Positions 45,860 through 54,351 of a stretch of 64,000 nucleotides of DNA are shown piece after piece; position 1 is the first letter of the stretch; every line of letters starts with the position of its first letter. The notes beneath the pieces are model-generated. The model did not search any database, was not told where the DNA came from, and saw only the letters and a program-made list of their open reading frames with translations. The translations under genes and the position numbers were made by a program. This DNA is from Paenibacillus agilis (lineage in GTDB: Bacteria; Bacillota; Bacilli; Paenibacillales; Paenibacillaceae), in contig NZ_VNJK01000001.1 of NCBI RefSeq assembly GCF_007786455.1, positions 3,434,673-3,498,672 on the forward strand, read 5' to 3'.

Positions 45860-46627
45860 TCACACTCCTCCCATTTCACCTGTTTCGTACAGCACGCACG
45901 TTAATGCCAACATGCCTGCTGTCTCTGCTCGCAATATGCGGCGCCCCAAGCCTACGCTTACAGCACCCGCATTCACAAATGTTTCTACTTCCTGTGCGGT
46001 AAATCCGCCTTCAGGTCCTACAATAATAAGAACTTCACCCTTGTCCACAACGCTAGCAACCTTCGTTGCATAAGGCTGCACAACGTCGCGAATTTGAGTG
46101 CCGCGTTCATCTTCATAGCATAGAAGTACCAGATCGTATTGCTCCATTGCCTGTACGAGTTGTTTAACGCTCATACTTGGTTTCATATCAGGAACACGGT
46201 TGCGGTGGCTTTGCTCGGCGGCTTCCTTCGCTATCTTGCTCCAGCGCTCCAGCCGCTTCGCTTCTTTCTTACTATCGTATTGCACGACTGTCCGATCCGA
46301 TTGGAACGGAATGAAAGAAACCGCACCGATTTCCGTGCATTTCTGAATAATAAGCTCCATCTTGTCGCCCTTTGGCAAGCTTTGTGCAATCGTTACTCGA
46401 CATGCCGCTTCCGCCGTCGTTGCCCGATGCTCAAGGATACGTGCTTTCACTTGCTCGCTATCAGCTTCTACAAGTTCTACCAAAGCTTCTCTAGCTTCTC
46501 CATCACTGACGATGAACTTTGCACCTGGCTTTGAACGCATAACACGTACAAGATGATGTGCATCCTGTCCCGTAATAATGACTTCTTCATCGCCGAATTG
46601 CTCAGGTTCTACAAAATATTTTTGCAT
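45860..46627 (-). CDS. rsmE: 16S rRNA (uracil-1498-N3)-methyltransferase
   Basis: A 255-residue SPOUT-class methyltransferase that modifies U1498 of 16S rRNA. The N-terminal PUA-like domain begins MQKYFVEPEQF and contains DAHHLVRVMRSKPGAKFIVSD. The knotted C-terminal SAM domain has the characteristic LIIVGPEGGFTAQEVE and SVGLGRRILRAETAGMLAL. The ATG at 46625-46627 is chosen; four codons upstream another ATG sits on the GAGGA site. It is followed directly by mtaB and preceded by the M50 protease gene. Confidence 0.95.
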   Translation of the reverse strand: MQKYFVEPEQFGDEEVIITGQDAHHLVRVMRSKPGAKFIVSDGEAREALVELVEADSEQVKARILEHRATTAEAACRVTIAQSLPKGDKMELIIQKCTEIGAVSFIPFQSDRTVVQYDSKKEAKRLERWSKIAKEAAEQSHRNRVPDMKPSMSVKQLVQAMEQYDLVLLCYEDERGTQIRDVVQPYATKVASVVDKGEVLIIVGPEGGFTAQEVETFVNAGAVSVGLGRRILRAETAGMLALTCVLYETGEMGGV

Positions 46628-46690
46628 CGTTATCAACATTCCTCATCATACAACTTTATTCACTCAAACGCTACCAATCTGGCTGACTTA

Positions 46691-47371
46691 TCAAACAAAG
46701 AAGCGCAGCCAGAATTCCATGATACCTGTCATCATTGGTTCCACAAGACTAAACAATGGTTCAATCGTTACAGCTCTTAACGGCGGAATGAACACGATTA
46801 GCAAAAAGATAAAGACCGACCACTGTTCAAACTGTGCCAGCTTGCGACGAACCGGAAGGGGAGCAAGCTCCTCTACAATGCGGTAACCATCAAGCGGTGG
46901 CAACGGGATCAAGTTAAATACGAACATGACAATATTGAATTGTAAGAAGTAACCGAAGAAGATAGACAACGCTTCTCCAACACGTGGATTGCCTGTCCCT
47001 AAATCAAGCCCAAGACTAAAAATAAGCAAATAATAGATAAGCATACCGAAAAAGGCAAGCAGTAGATTGCTTAACGGCCCTACCGCAGTCACGATAATAC
47101 TCATCATGCGAGGCTTGTTAAAATTCGCACGGTTCACAGGTACAGGCTTCGCCCATCCGAACCCTACAATGACGAATAGCAGCAAGCCGAAAATATCGAT
47201 ATGCTTGGCCGGATTTAACGTCACACGACCAAGCATTTTAGCCGTTGGATCACCAAACTTATAGGCAGCATACGCATGTGCAAACTCATGAACTGCAAAT
47301 GCGATCAATAAGACTAGTACTACGAACGGCAGGTGATCAAGAGGCACACGAAAAAAGTTACTCCAATCCAT
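46691..47371 (-). CDS. Site-2 protease family (M50) membrane metalloprotease
   Basis: A 226-residue membrane protein with five or six helices. The zinc site HEFAH (His28-Glu29-x-x-His32) lies in the first helix, and the second motif NLIPLPPLDGYRIV, with the third ligand Asp, is in the last third. This is the short FtsH-adjacent/YwhC-like S2P form with no PDZ domain, so its substrate is unknown. It lies between prmA and rsmE, an insertion relative to B. subtilis, where these two are neighbours. It is probably cotranscribed with both. Confidence 0.9.
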   Translation of the reverse strand: MDWSNFFRVPLDHLPFVVLVLLIAFAVHEFAHAYAAYKFGDPTAKMLGRVTLNPAKHIDIFGLLLFVIVGFGWAKPVPVNRANFNKPRMMSIIVTAVGPLSNLLLAFFGMLIYYLLIFSLGLDLGTGNPRVGEALSIFFGYFLQFNIVMFVFNLIPLPPLDGYRIVEELAPLPVRRKLAQFEQWSVFIFLLIVFIPPLRAVTIEPLFSLVEPMMTGIMEFWLRFFV

Positions 47372-47447
47372 ACTCTCCCACGCCTTTCTTGTTCAGATAT
47401 CATGACCTCATGTTCATGATACCCATAGAAATTGGAATGACGTTAAC

Positions 47448-48425
47448 CTACACTTTGCGAGCAACTATCGCGATCCAGTCCTCATCACGATGCTTCGCTT
47501 CAATAACAAAACCGCCTTTAATAAGCTCCTGCTCAACAAGATCTTCTTTGTTCTTATAAATACCAGAAGCGATATAAATACCGTTCGGTTGAAGCGCCTT
47601 GTACACATCATCGATAAACAGAACGATAATCTCTGCCAAAATGTTTGCGACTACAACAGGGACAGGCAAAGTTACACCTAATCCAGTGTCCTTGTCGCCA
47701 TTTTGCGTATCGATAATTTTCAAGAGATCGCCTTCTCGTACCGTTACTTGATCGGACAATCCGTTAAGGCTGACATTTTCCGTAGCACTTGCTACCGCTA
47801 CTGGATCAAGATCGATTGCAAGTACATGACGAGCCCCAAGCTTCATCGCGCCGATAGCTAAAATACCGGAACCTGTACCTACATCGATAACTTCTTCCCC
47901 GCCTTTGATTACTGTTTCCAACGTACGCAAACAAAGAGAAGTCGTCGGATGCGTTCCTGTTCCGAACGCCATACCAGGGTCAAGCTCAATAATTTTCTCG
48001 ATTTCTGATTCAGGAGTGTAATCTTCCCATGTTGGCTTGATCGTTAAGCGTTCCGAAACACGAATCGGCTTGAAATATTGCTTCCACGCATTTGCCCAAT
48101 CGTCTTCATGAACGCGGCGCCAGCTCATCTTCACATCCCCTGTATCGATGTTAAAGCTGCTCAGTTCATCGATGCGAGACTTCACTTCTGCCCCAACAGC
48201 CTGCAAATCTGTACCATCTGCAAAGTAGCCTTGAATAACAGCTTGGCCTTCAGGGATATCGTTCAAATCGTGCTCGTACCATTGTCCATAGCTCGTATCA
48301 CGTTGTTTATTCAAAGTACCGGATTCTTCAATTGCAACTCCGCCAGCTCCAGCATCATGCAAGAAATTAGAAATCATCTCCTGCGACTCTTCCGTTGTAT
48401 GTATCGTTAATTCATGCCAATACAC
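47448..48425 (-). CDS. prmA: Ribosomal protein L11 methyltransferase
   Basis: A 325-residue PrmA, which trimethylates ribosomal protein L11. The substrate-recognition domain covers residues ~1-125 and starts MYWHELTIHTTEE. The Rossmann domain carries DPGMAFGTGTHPTT, EEVIDVGTGSGILAIGAMKLG and the catalytic-region VVANILAEIIV. The chosen start is the GTG at 48423-48425 with GGGAGG 8 bases upstream; the open frame continues 11 codons further but with a less typical N-terminus. In B. subtilis prmA directly follows dnaJ, whereas here 7 kb of accessory genes intervene. Confidence 0.95.
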   Translation of the reverse strand: MYWHELTIHTTEESQEMISNFLHDAGAGGVAIEESGTLNKQRDTSYGQWYEHDLNDIPEGQAVIQGYFADGTDLQAVGAEVKSRIDELSSFNIDTGDVKMSWRRVHEDDWANAWKQYFKPIRVSERLTIKPTWEDYTPESEIEKIIELDPGMAFGTGTHPTTSLCLRTLETVIKGGEEVIDVGTGSGILAIGAMKLGARHVLAIDLDPVAVASATENVSLNGLSDQVTVREGDLLKIIDTQNGDKDTGLGVTLPVPVVVANILAEIIVLFIDDVYKALQPNGIYIASGIYKNKEDLVEQELIKGGFVIEAKHRDEDWIAIVARKV

Positions 48426-48499
48426 GTATGGTGCCTCCCTTAAACTCTCATATTGCATGTAGAAAAAGGTCTACATCCTTACTATTGTACACAAAAATA

Positions 48500-48561
48500 G
48501 AACCCCTTACAATGACAGACCAATAGCAGCAAAGCCACTAGCATCTGTTGTTAAGGGGTTC
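48500..48561. terminator. Long-stem terminator between the YfhD-like gene and prmA
   Basis: GAACCCCTTA (48500-48509) pairs with TAAGGGGTTC (48552-48561), with further partial pairing inside and T-rich tails on both sides. On the minus strand it would end the YfhD-like transcript before prmA. On the plus strand it also looks functional. Confidence 0.8.
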
Positions 48562-48638
48562 CTTTTTGTTGCACTAACCAGATTGTCACTTTACTCGAAT
48601 CTAAATACTATTCCTGATGGAAATACTAATCCCCAAGC

Positions 48639-48815
48639 CTACTGCTGTTCTGCGCGCGCATCAGCTTGACGTGCACGCTCCGCTGCGATGCGATCCGCCT
48701 CGTCTGCCAATTCCTCAGAAAATTCAACATCCTCGGCTTTAGCTACTGGCAGCTTGCCGCTTTGAGCTCCTTGATCATAAAGGCTCGATTGTTTGTTCTC
48801 ATCATACTGCGTCAT
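48639..48815 (-). CDS. YfhD family small protein
   Basis: A 58-residue acidic protein with the YfhD hallmark VEFSEELADEADRIAAERARQADARAEQQ in its C-terminal half. YfhD proteins are small, conserved in Bacillales and of unknown function. The start is the ATG at 48813-48815, behind GGGAGGG; the frame extends 23 codons upstream but without a ribosome site. It is a single-gene unit with its own terminator. Confidence 0.82.
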   Translation of the reverse strand: MTQYDENKQSSLYDQGAQSGKLPVAKAEDVEFSEELADEADRIAAERARQADARAEQQ

Positions 48816-48972
48816 CGTAATCCCTCCCGTCACAAAATAGAACGATTGTCTACACCGTTCACTGAGTAAGGCGATAGACGTCATTCCTTCTTTAACATGA
48901 CTGAAGGAGCCATTATTTATCCTTGCTTCATCTATCCTTCATCCTCCATCGGGCTGCGCCCTACAGCGATCT

Positions 48973-50838
48973 TTATTTCAAGCGCCATAGCGCAGGCACA
49001 TTCGGAGGCTCCCACCCTAACAGCGATGTGTGAGGTTGACGGCATACATACACCTTTCCAGCAAAGGTCGCCTCATCATTTACTTTATAACTGACGCCTG
49101 CCTTCCAATCGCTCGCACTCGGTGCTTGGCTAGTCGTGGCTTGAATCGTCGTACCTGTCGATTGATTCCCTGCTGCATCCTTAGCCACGATTGTAAAGGT
49201 ATACGTGGTATTGGCTGCTAATTCGGTAATCGTTGCATTAGCCGCTGCAACGTTCACTTGCGAAGTGCCATAGCTAACGGTGTAGCCGGTGACACCTATA
49301 TTATCTGTTGAAGGCGTCCATGTAAGAGCAATAGAAGTTGCAGTTGTGCTGCTGACGACAGCATTCGTTGGAGCGGTTGGCGGTGTTGGATCTGGCACGA
49401 CAACTCCTGTCTTGACCGCTAGCGCCGTGCTGGCTGCAGATACATTCCCTGCTCTATCTCTTGCTTTTACAGTAAAAGAATACGTTGTATCAGGGGCAAG
49501 CCCTTGAACGGCAAATGATGTACCAGCTGTACTACCCACTTTATTAACGCCCTCAAAAATATCGTACTCCGTCACGCCCACATTATCTGTAGACGCTTGC
49601 CAAGCTAGACTCACGTTATTTGTACCTACAGCTGTTGTCCGTACTTGACTTGGAACAGAAGGAGCTTGAGTATCAGGCACTACGTTCAGCGCATCAAGAT
49701 AAGCACGATGTCTTGTTGAAAATTCAAAATTATTGTAGCGATCCCAGTTAATCGACCATGTCATCAGTCCGCGCATATTGGCATACCCAGCCGGATTTCT
49801 CAGGACATACCTACCGCCAAACGTCTGCCCTTTATATAAATAATCCAATGCTTTATGCACTTCTGTTACGGTTGTAAATCCACCTCCTGCGTTCACGTTA
49901 GCAGGCAATCCGACCACAACCTGGTCAGGCCGAAGCGGAGCGAAAAATCGCTCATTGTTTCTTGCGACTGGGAAGCCTGTAAGAACCATATCTGCCATCG
50001 CTACGTGAAAGTCTGCATTTCCCATCGTATAGTACGTGCCATCTAGTGCTGTAATCGGTCCTGAATTATAATGCTGCACTTGCAGCCAATCGAGAATATC
50101 ACGCACCGCATGAATAACAGGCAAATAGGCCCCTGCCCGTGGATCTGCACCAGTGCCCGTTCCGCCATAGAAGCTGTATCCAACCTGTACAAAGAAAGTT
50201 TCTGGAGCCATCGTAATCATAAAGGAATCGCCGAAGTGAGTATGGAGCTCTCTTATCGCTGAGATGAGATTAGTTATAACAGGAGTAGTTGGGGTGCGGA
50301 AATCTGAATCGCCATTGTTTAAGTAGAGGGAATGTCCTTCAAAGTCTATGTCCAAGCCATCAAATCCATAGGTCGTAATAATCGATTTCATTGAGCTGAC
50401 AAATTGATCGCGTGCTTGTGCCGTCTCTAACTGAACTTGACCATTTGCACCGCCGATGGAGATGATTACTTTTTTACCTAAGCTCTGCAAATATTGCACG
50501 TCTGCTTTTAGTTCAGCTGGAGTAATTTGATACGGGGTAAATCCAATAGTCCCACCGCGCGGGCCATTTGTCGGCTCAGCAAACGCAACGTTAATAACGT
50601 CAAATTTCGTGGATACATCTCTTAGCCTTACATAGCCCGATCCGTTATCGAAGTTGTGCCAGTAGCCAACGATTAGCTTGTTGGTAGAAGGGAGCGATGC
50701 GATTGCAGAGTCTTGTGAATTGGTACTGCTTCCAACACCTCCATTAACGACTGATATAGGTAAAAGAGTACAAATAAGCACAGTAATCAATACGATAACA
50801 GCAGCCTTACAACGAACCTTTTCCAACCATACATCCAT
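48973..50838 (-). CDS. Secreted GH18 chitinase with two FnIII domains and a chitin-binding module
   Basis: A 621-residue extracellular endochitinase. A signal peptide occupies ~10-33 (AAVIVLITVLICTLLPIS). The GH18 barrel runs ~53-385 with SIGG at ~127-130 and the catalytic DxxDxDxE (Asp160, Asp163, Asp165, Glu167). Two fibronectin-III repeats (~389-482 and ~483-575) are followed by a CBM5/12 chitin-binding module (~576-621; WKAGVSYKVNDEATFAGKVY and terminal PALWRLK). The AGGAGG ribosome site is 9 bases before ATG 50836-50838. A cre-like site lies 34 bases further upstream. It probably starts chitin degradation outside the cell. Confidence 0.95.
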   Translation of the reverse strand: MDVWLEKVRCKAAVIVLITVLICTLLPISVVNGGVGSSTNSQDSAIASLPSTNKLIVGYWHNFDNGSGYVRLRDVSTKFDVINVAFAEPTNGPRGGTIGFTPYQITPAELKADVQYLQSLGKKVIISIGGANGQVQLETAQARDQFVSSMKSIITTYGFDGLDIDFEGHSLYLNNGDSDFRTPTTPVITNLISAIRELHTHFGDSFMITMAPETFFVQVGYSFYGGTGTGADPRAGAYLPVIHAVRDILDWLQVQHYNSGPITALDGTYYTMGNADFHVAMADMVLTGFPVARNNERFFAPLRPDQVVVGLPANVNAGGGFTTVTEVHKALDYLYKGQTFGGRYVLRNPAGYANMRGLMTWSINWDRYNNFEFSTRHRAYLDALNVVPDTQAPSVPSQVRTTAVGTNNVSLAWQASTDNVGVTEYDIFEGVNKVGSTAGTSFAVQGLAPDTTYSFTVKARDRAGNVSAASTALAVKTGVVVPDPTPPTAPTNAVVSSTTATSIALTWTPSTDNIGVTGYTVSYGTSQVNVAAANATITELAANTTYTFTIVAKDAAGNQSTGTTIQATTSQAPSASDWKAGVSYKVNDEATFAGKVYVCRQPHTSLLGWEPPNVPALWRLK

Positions 50839-51258
50839 TAATACATACCTCCTCTGTTTGTGTTCACATATTCATAACGCTTACATAAAAGCGCCCGCTC
50901 GTATTAGCCCTATCACCCCCTTAAAGAAAGACTCATAAGTAAAAGCGAATAACCAAACTCATGAAATGATAAAGAAACTAGGTGATAGCAATTTTGAAAA
51001 ACACGATGGATGGAAGATGAGGAAATCGTACATGTTAAAAGAAAAAGCGGAGAATGTTGGTGTCCCTGTTTCAATACCATCCAAAATGGGTAATTAATAT
51101 GTCGTACTTATCATATTTAGGGTTTTGCAAAATTCCACACAGTCGATCATTACCGGCAGATAGCCGCTCAAAAGAGACGATATTCGTGTATATGTTGAAA
51201 AATGCTGTGTCAGAAGTGGAATTTTCCAAAATCCTGAGATTAGAACAGGAGTGAAGCA
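50839..51258. other. Divergent intergenic region, chitinase / BCCT transporter
   Basis: About 420 bases. It holds the cre-like site at 50872-50885. Two small plus-strand frames are seen: a 21-codon frame at 51031-51096 (MLKEKAENVGVPVSI start, with GAGGAAA upstream), and a 66-codon frame at 51054-51254 whose stop touches the BCCT ribosome site. Neither resembles a known protein; they might be leader peptides or gene remnants. No clear promoter was found. Confidence 0.45.
50872..50885 (-). promoter_or_regulatory. cre-like site upstream of the chitinase gene
   Basis: TGTAAGCGTTATGA matches the CcpA consensus TGWAARCGYTWWCA at 13 of 14 positions. It lies 34 bases upstream of the chitinase start, where bound CcpA could block transcription when glucose is plentiful. 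Confidence 0.6.
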
Positions 51259-52785
51259 ATGGTATTTGTCATTTCTCTTATTGTCATTATGATTTTTGTG
51301 TTATGGGGGTTGTTCGCCCCTGAGCATTTAGGAGCCTTCACTAATGAAGCCCTATCGTTCGCCACGAATAGATTTGGATGGTTTTATTTGATCGCAGCGT
51401 TGATTATTCTCGTCTACACGCTGTACCTGGCTTTCAGTAAGTACGCCAATATTACACTTGGCGATGAAGATGATGAGCCTGAGTATTCAAATATGTCCTG
51501 GTTCGCTATGTTGTTCAGTGCAGGCATGGGGATTGGTCTCGTATTTTGGGGAGTTGCTGAGCCGATAAGCCATTACATGGTACCACCAGAAGGTGATCCC
51601 ATGACTGTAGAGGCTGCTCGTACCGCTCTGCGCTACTCGTTCTTTCACTGGGGGCTTCACCCTTGGGGAATATACACGCTTGTCTCACTTGGACTTGCTT
51701 ACTTTATGTTCCGTAAAGGCTACAAAGGGCTTATTAGTTGGACGTTTCACCCGCTGCTAGGAGATAAAGTAAACGGACCGATTGGAAAAACAATTGATAT
51801 TTTAGCAGTTATCGCTACTGCCTTTGGGGTTGCTACTTCACTTGGTCTTGGTGCGATGCAAATCAATGGTGGTTTATCTCACGTATTTGGTCTACCGAAT
51901 ACGACAACGATGCAAATTATTATTATCGTCATCGTATCCATCATGTTCTTGGGCTCCACCATGTCAGGATTGGATAAAGGCATGAAATTATTGAGCAATA
52001 CGAACTTGATCATCGCAATCGGTCTGCTGATCATCATTTTGTTAATTGGACCGACGTCGTTTATTTTTGATACATTCACAACAACGTTAGGAAGCTACTT
52101 CCAAAATATTATACAGATGAGTTTGCGAATGACGCCATTTACAGAAGACTCTTGGGTGGCGAGCTGGACCTTATTCTATTGGGCATGGTGGATCGCATGG
52201 GCTCCATTCGTCGGTTCCTTTATTGCTCGGGTATCCAAAGGCCGCACGATTAAAGAGTTCGTATTAGGGACACTGCTGCTGCCAAGTGGATTCAGCTTCA
52301 TTTGGTTTGCTACATTTGGCTCGACAGCCTTACATCTTGATATGTTCCAAGGCAAGCCAATCGTCGAAGCCGTAAAGGCCGATTTGACATCTGCCCTATT
52401 CATTACGTTAGAAAGCTTACCTGGCGGCATTATACTCGCCGTGATAGCTATTATACTAATCGTCACCTTCTTCATTACATCTGCAGACTCAGCAACGTTC
52501 GTACTGGGGATGATGTCTACGGACGGAAATCCTAATCCGAACAAAAAAGTGAAATTTGCTTGGGGTGTATTTACCGCATTAATCGCTGCTGTTTTGCTTA
52601 TGAGCGGAGGTTTGAGTTCTTTGCAAAGCGCATCAATCATGACCGCTTTACCATTTACCTTTGTGTTGCTTGGCATGGTCATGTCATTGAATCGAGCGTT
52701 GAAGGCAGAAGATCGGGAGCGCCGCTTACTTGAAAAACAAAAGCGAAAGCAGCTTGAGAAATTACTGCGTGCTAACCAACCTTAA
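51259..52785 (+). CDS. BCCT family transporter (betaine/choline/carnitine type)
   Basis: A 508-residue 12-helix transporter of the BCCT family, which imports compatible solutes such as glycine betaine or choline with sodium or protons. Family marks are the early GMGIGLVFWGVAEPISHYM and the signature WTLFYWAWWIAWAPFVGSFIARVSKGRTI in helix 8. The N-terminus is short, with helix 1 beginning at residue 2. The start is the ATG at 51259 behind AGGAG. The C-terminal tail is short and basic. The exact substrate cannot be told from the sequence. It faces the chitinase divergently and ends in a terminator shared with the convergent monooxygenase gene. Confidence 0.94.
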   Translation: MVFVISLIVIMIFVLWGLFAPEHLGAFTNEALSFATNRFGWFYLIAALIILVYTLYLAFSKYANITLGDEDDEPEYSNMSWFAMLFSAGMGIGLVFWGVAEPISHYMVPPEGDPMTVEAARTALRYSFFHWGLHPWGIYTLVSLGLAYFMFRKGYKGLISWTFHPLLGDKVNGPIGKTIDILAVIATAFGVATSLGLGAMQINGGLSHVFGLPNTTTMQIIIIVIVSIMFLGSTMSGLDKGMKLLSNTNLIIAIGLLIIILLIGPTSFIFDTFTTTLGSYFQNIIQMSLRMTPFTEDSWVASWTLFYWAWWIAWAPFVGSFIARVSKGRTIKEFVLGTLLLPSGFSFIWFATFGSTALHLDMFQGKPIVEAVKADLTSALFITLESLPGGIILAVIAIILIVTFFITSADSATFVLGMMSTDGNPNPNKKVKFAWGVFTALIAAVLLMSGGLSSLQSASIMTALPFTFVLLGMVMSLNRALKAEDRERRLLEKQKRKQLEKLLRANQP

Positions 52786-52791
52786 TACAGC

Positions 52792-52827
52792 AAAGAGGGG
52801 CACTTCTAACAGAAGGCCCCTCTTTTA
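52792..52827. terminator. Bidirectional terminator after the BCCT gene
   Basis: AAAGAGGGGC and GCCCCTCTTT pair around a 14-base loop. A T run follows on the plus strand. It lies between the convergent BCCT and monooxygenase genes. Confidence 0.87.
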
Positions 52828-52832
52828 CTGCT

Positions 52833-53171
52833 CTATGTACCCATGCTTGCTGCTTCATATCCGTAATCTCGCTCGACTTTGCAAATTCTCGTTTTATATT
52901 GGAGATACCATTTTGACATGCCTTTTCGTTGAGCAAGTAAATGTCGCTCATTCTGTTTCCACTTATGTATAGCTTCGAGAGAATCCCAATAGGATACCGT
53001 GATACCTACACCTTCACGGGCACTTTCCACACCTAAAAATCCTGGTTGAAGAGATGCAAGCTCTACCATTTCATTTGCCATATCAGCATAACCGTGATCT
53101 CCTTCAGTTCGTTCAGAAGTAAAAATTACCGCATAATATGGCGGCTGTGGCGTTTGTGCAATATTGCTCAT
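52833..53171 (-). CDS. Antibiotic biosynthesis monooxygenase (ABM) family protein
   Basis: A 112-residue dimeric alpha/beta ABM-type ferredoxin-fold protein. Typical pieces are YYAVIFTSERTEGDHGYADMANEMVELASLQPGFLG, VESAREG and ISYWDSLEAIHKWKQNERHL (here VSYWDSLEAIHKW). This subgroup (YqjZ-like) is of unknown substrate; family members include heme-degrading or quinone monooxygenases, but key residues for these cannot be assigned. It is a single gene convergent with the BCCT gene and divergent from the deacetylase gene. Confidence 0.88.
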   Translation of the reverse strand: MSNIAQTPQPPYYAVIFTSERTEGDHGYADMANEMVELASLQPGFLGVESAREGVGITVSYWDSLEAIHKWKQNERHLLAQRKGMSKWYLQYKTRICKVERDYGYEAASMGT

Positions 53172-53378
53172 ACAGCACCTCCGTTATAAATATTTACAGA
53201 ACTAGTTCAAGCTCACCTCATCATGATTAAATGATATTTATCGTAATTGAAGATGATCGATGTTATTTTATCTATTTTAATGAGAGATGTAAACGTCGTC
53301 TGTTTGAAACATATGCGTTTGCTGCATACGTTCCACGTTCAATTTATACAAAAGATGAATATGTTAGAGTAACGAAAA

Positions 53379-53392
53379 AGTAAGCGATAACA
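53379..53392 (+). promoter_or_regulatory. cre-like site upstream of the deacetylase gene
   Basis: AGTAAGCGATAACA matches the cre consensus TGWAARCGYTWWCA at 12 of 14 positions, 37 bases before the ChbG-type start. Weaker than the chitinase site. The rest of the 257-base gap 53172-53428 shows no clear promoter. Confidence 0.4.
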
Positions 53393-53428
53393 TGGTTAAC
53401 GATTTGACTTTAAAAAGGAGGTTGCATC

Positions 53429-54328
53429 ATGAATGGTGCTGAACGATTAGGCTATTCCCCACATGACAGACTGCTTATTATTAATGCTGATGATTTCGGC
53501 ATGTGTCATTCTGTTAACGCAGCCATTAAGCAGTTATTAACGGAGCAAGTAATAAGCTCTGCTACAGTGATGATGCCATGTCCATGGGCAAAAGATGCGG
53601 TTAGCTGGGCTGCAAGTCACCCAAGCTATGATGTAGGTGTTCATCTCACCTTTACTAGTGAATGGGATTCGTACAAATGGGGACCTGTGAACCGAAGCGG
53701 CACTACCCTGTCATTAGTGGATGATCTCGGGCATTTTCCTGAGCATTGCTTAGCTGTAGAAGAACGGGCGAATCCTGAAGAGCTGCGCGCTGAAATGATC
53801 AGCCAAATTGAAATGGCTATTCGAGCAGGCCTTGTGCCTTCACATTTGGATAACCATATGGGCAGCGTATACGGATTGGCATCAGGCCAGGACTTCCTAA
53901 ATATCGTATTTGATGTATGCGTACAATATCAGCTGCCCTTCCGTATGCCCCAGCATGGGACAGCAATCCCGCCTATTTTACAGCCCTTGGCTCAAGAGCG
54001 TGCCGAGCTCGGATTGTCTAAAGGTGTATATATTCTCGATGATCTCATAGGGCTTCCCTACACAGGCCAGCATGGAGATACGTATGACGGAGTCAAAGCA
54101 CAGATGATTGCCCTGCTGCGCAGCATTACTGCAGGATTAACTGAAATGATCCTCCATCCTGCTATCGTCACAGATGAACTCAAATCCATTACCCCGCATT
54201 GGGAAAGACGCGGCATGGAGTTCGAGCTATTCCGTGATCCAGACGTACAGCAAGTCATTCACGAAGAAGGGATTCAGCTTATAAAATGGTCCGAAGTTCG
54301 TGATGCTCAACGCCGCTCTGCCCCATAA
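53429..54328 (+). CDS. ChbG/HpnK (YdjC-like) carbohydrate deacetylase
   Basis: A 299-residue deacetylase of the YdjC family, in which ChbG removes one acetyl group from chitobiose and chitotriose. The metal site is visible: LLIINADDFGMCHSVN (Asp pair, near residue 20), VGVHLTF (His), and PSHLDNHMGSV (His at ~140). The C-terminal third includes LTEMILHPAI with the general-base region. The AAAAAGGAGG site precedes the ATG at 53429. The sugar transporter gene follows 23 bases downstream. Together with the chitinase the setting supports chito-oligosaccharide use; activity on other N-acetyl sugars is possible. Confidence 0.9.
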   Translation: MNGAERLGYSPHDRLLIINADDFGMCHSVNAAIKQLLTEQVISSATVMMPCPWAKDAVSWAASHPSYDVGVHLTFTSEWDSYKWGPVNRSGTTLSLVDDLGHFPEHCLAVEERANPEELRAEMISQIEMAIRAGLVPSHLDNHMGSVYGLASGQDFLNIVFDVCVQYQLPFRMPQHGTAIPPILQPLAQERAELGLSKGVYILDDLIGLPYTGQHGDTYDGVKAQMIALLRSITAGLTEMILHPAIVTDELKSITPHWERRGMEFELFRDPDVQQVIHEEGIQLIKWSEVRDAQRRSAP

Positions 54329-54351
54329 ATCGATGGAGGAGGAGATCACTT

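Noticed and set aside
53281-53312. TGAAAC followed by CGTT as a second sigma-W-type promoter
   Set aside because: The spacing is 18 bases instead of 16 and the -10 box is incomplete.
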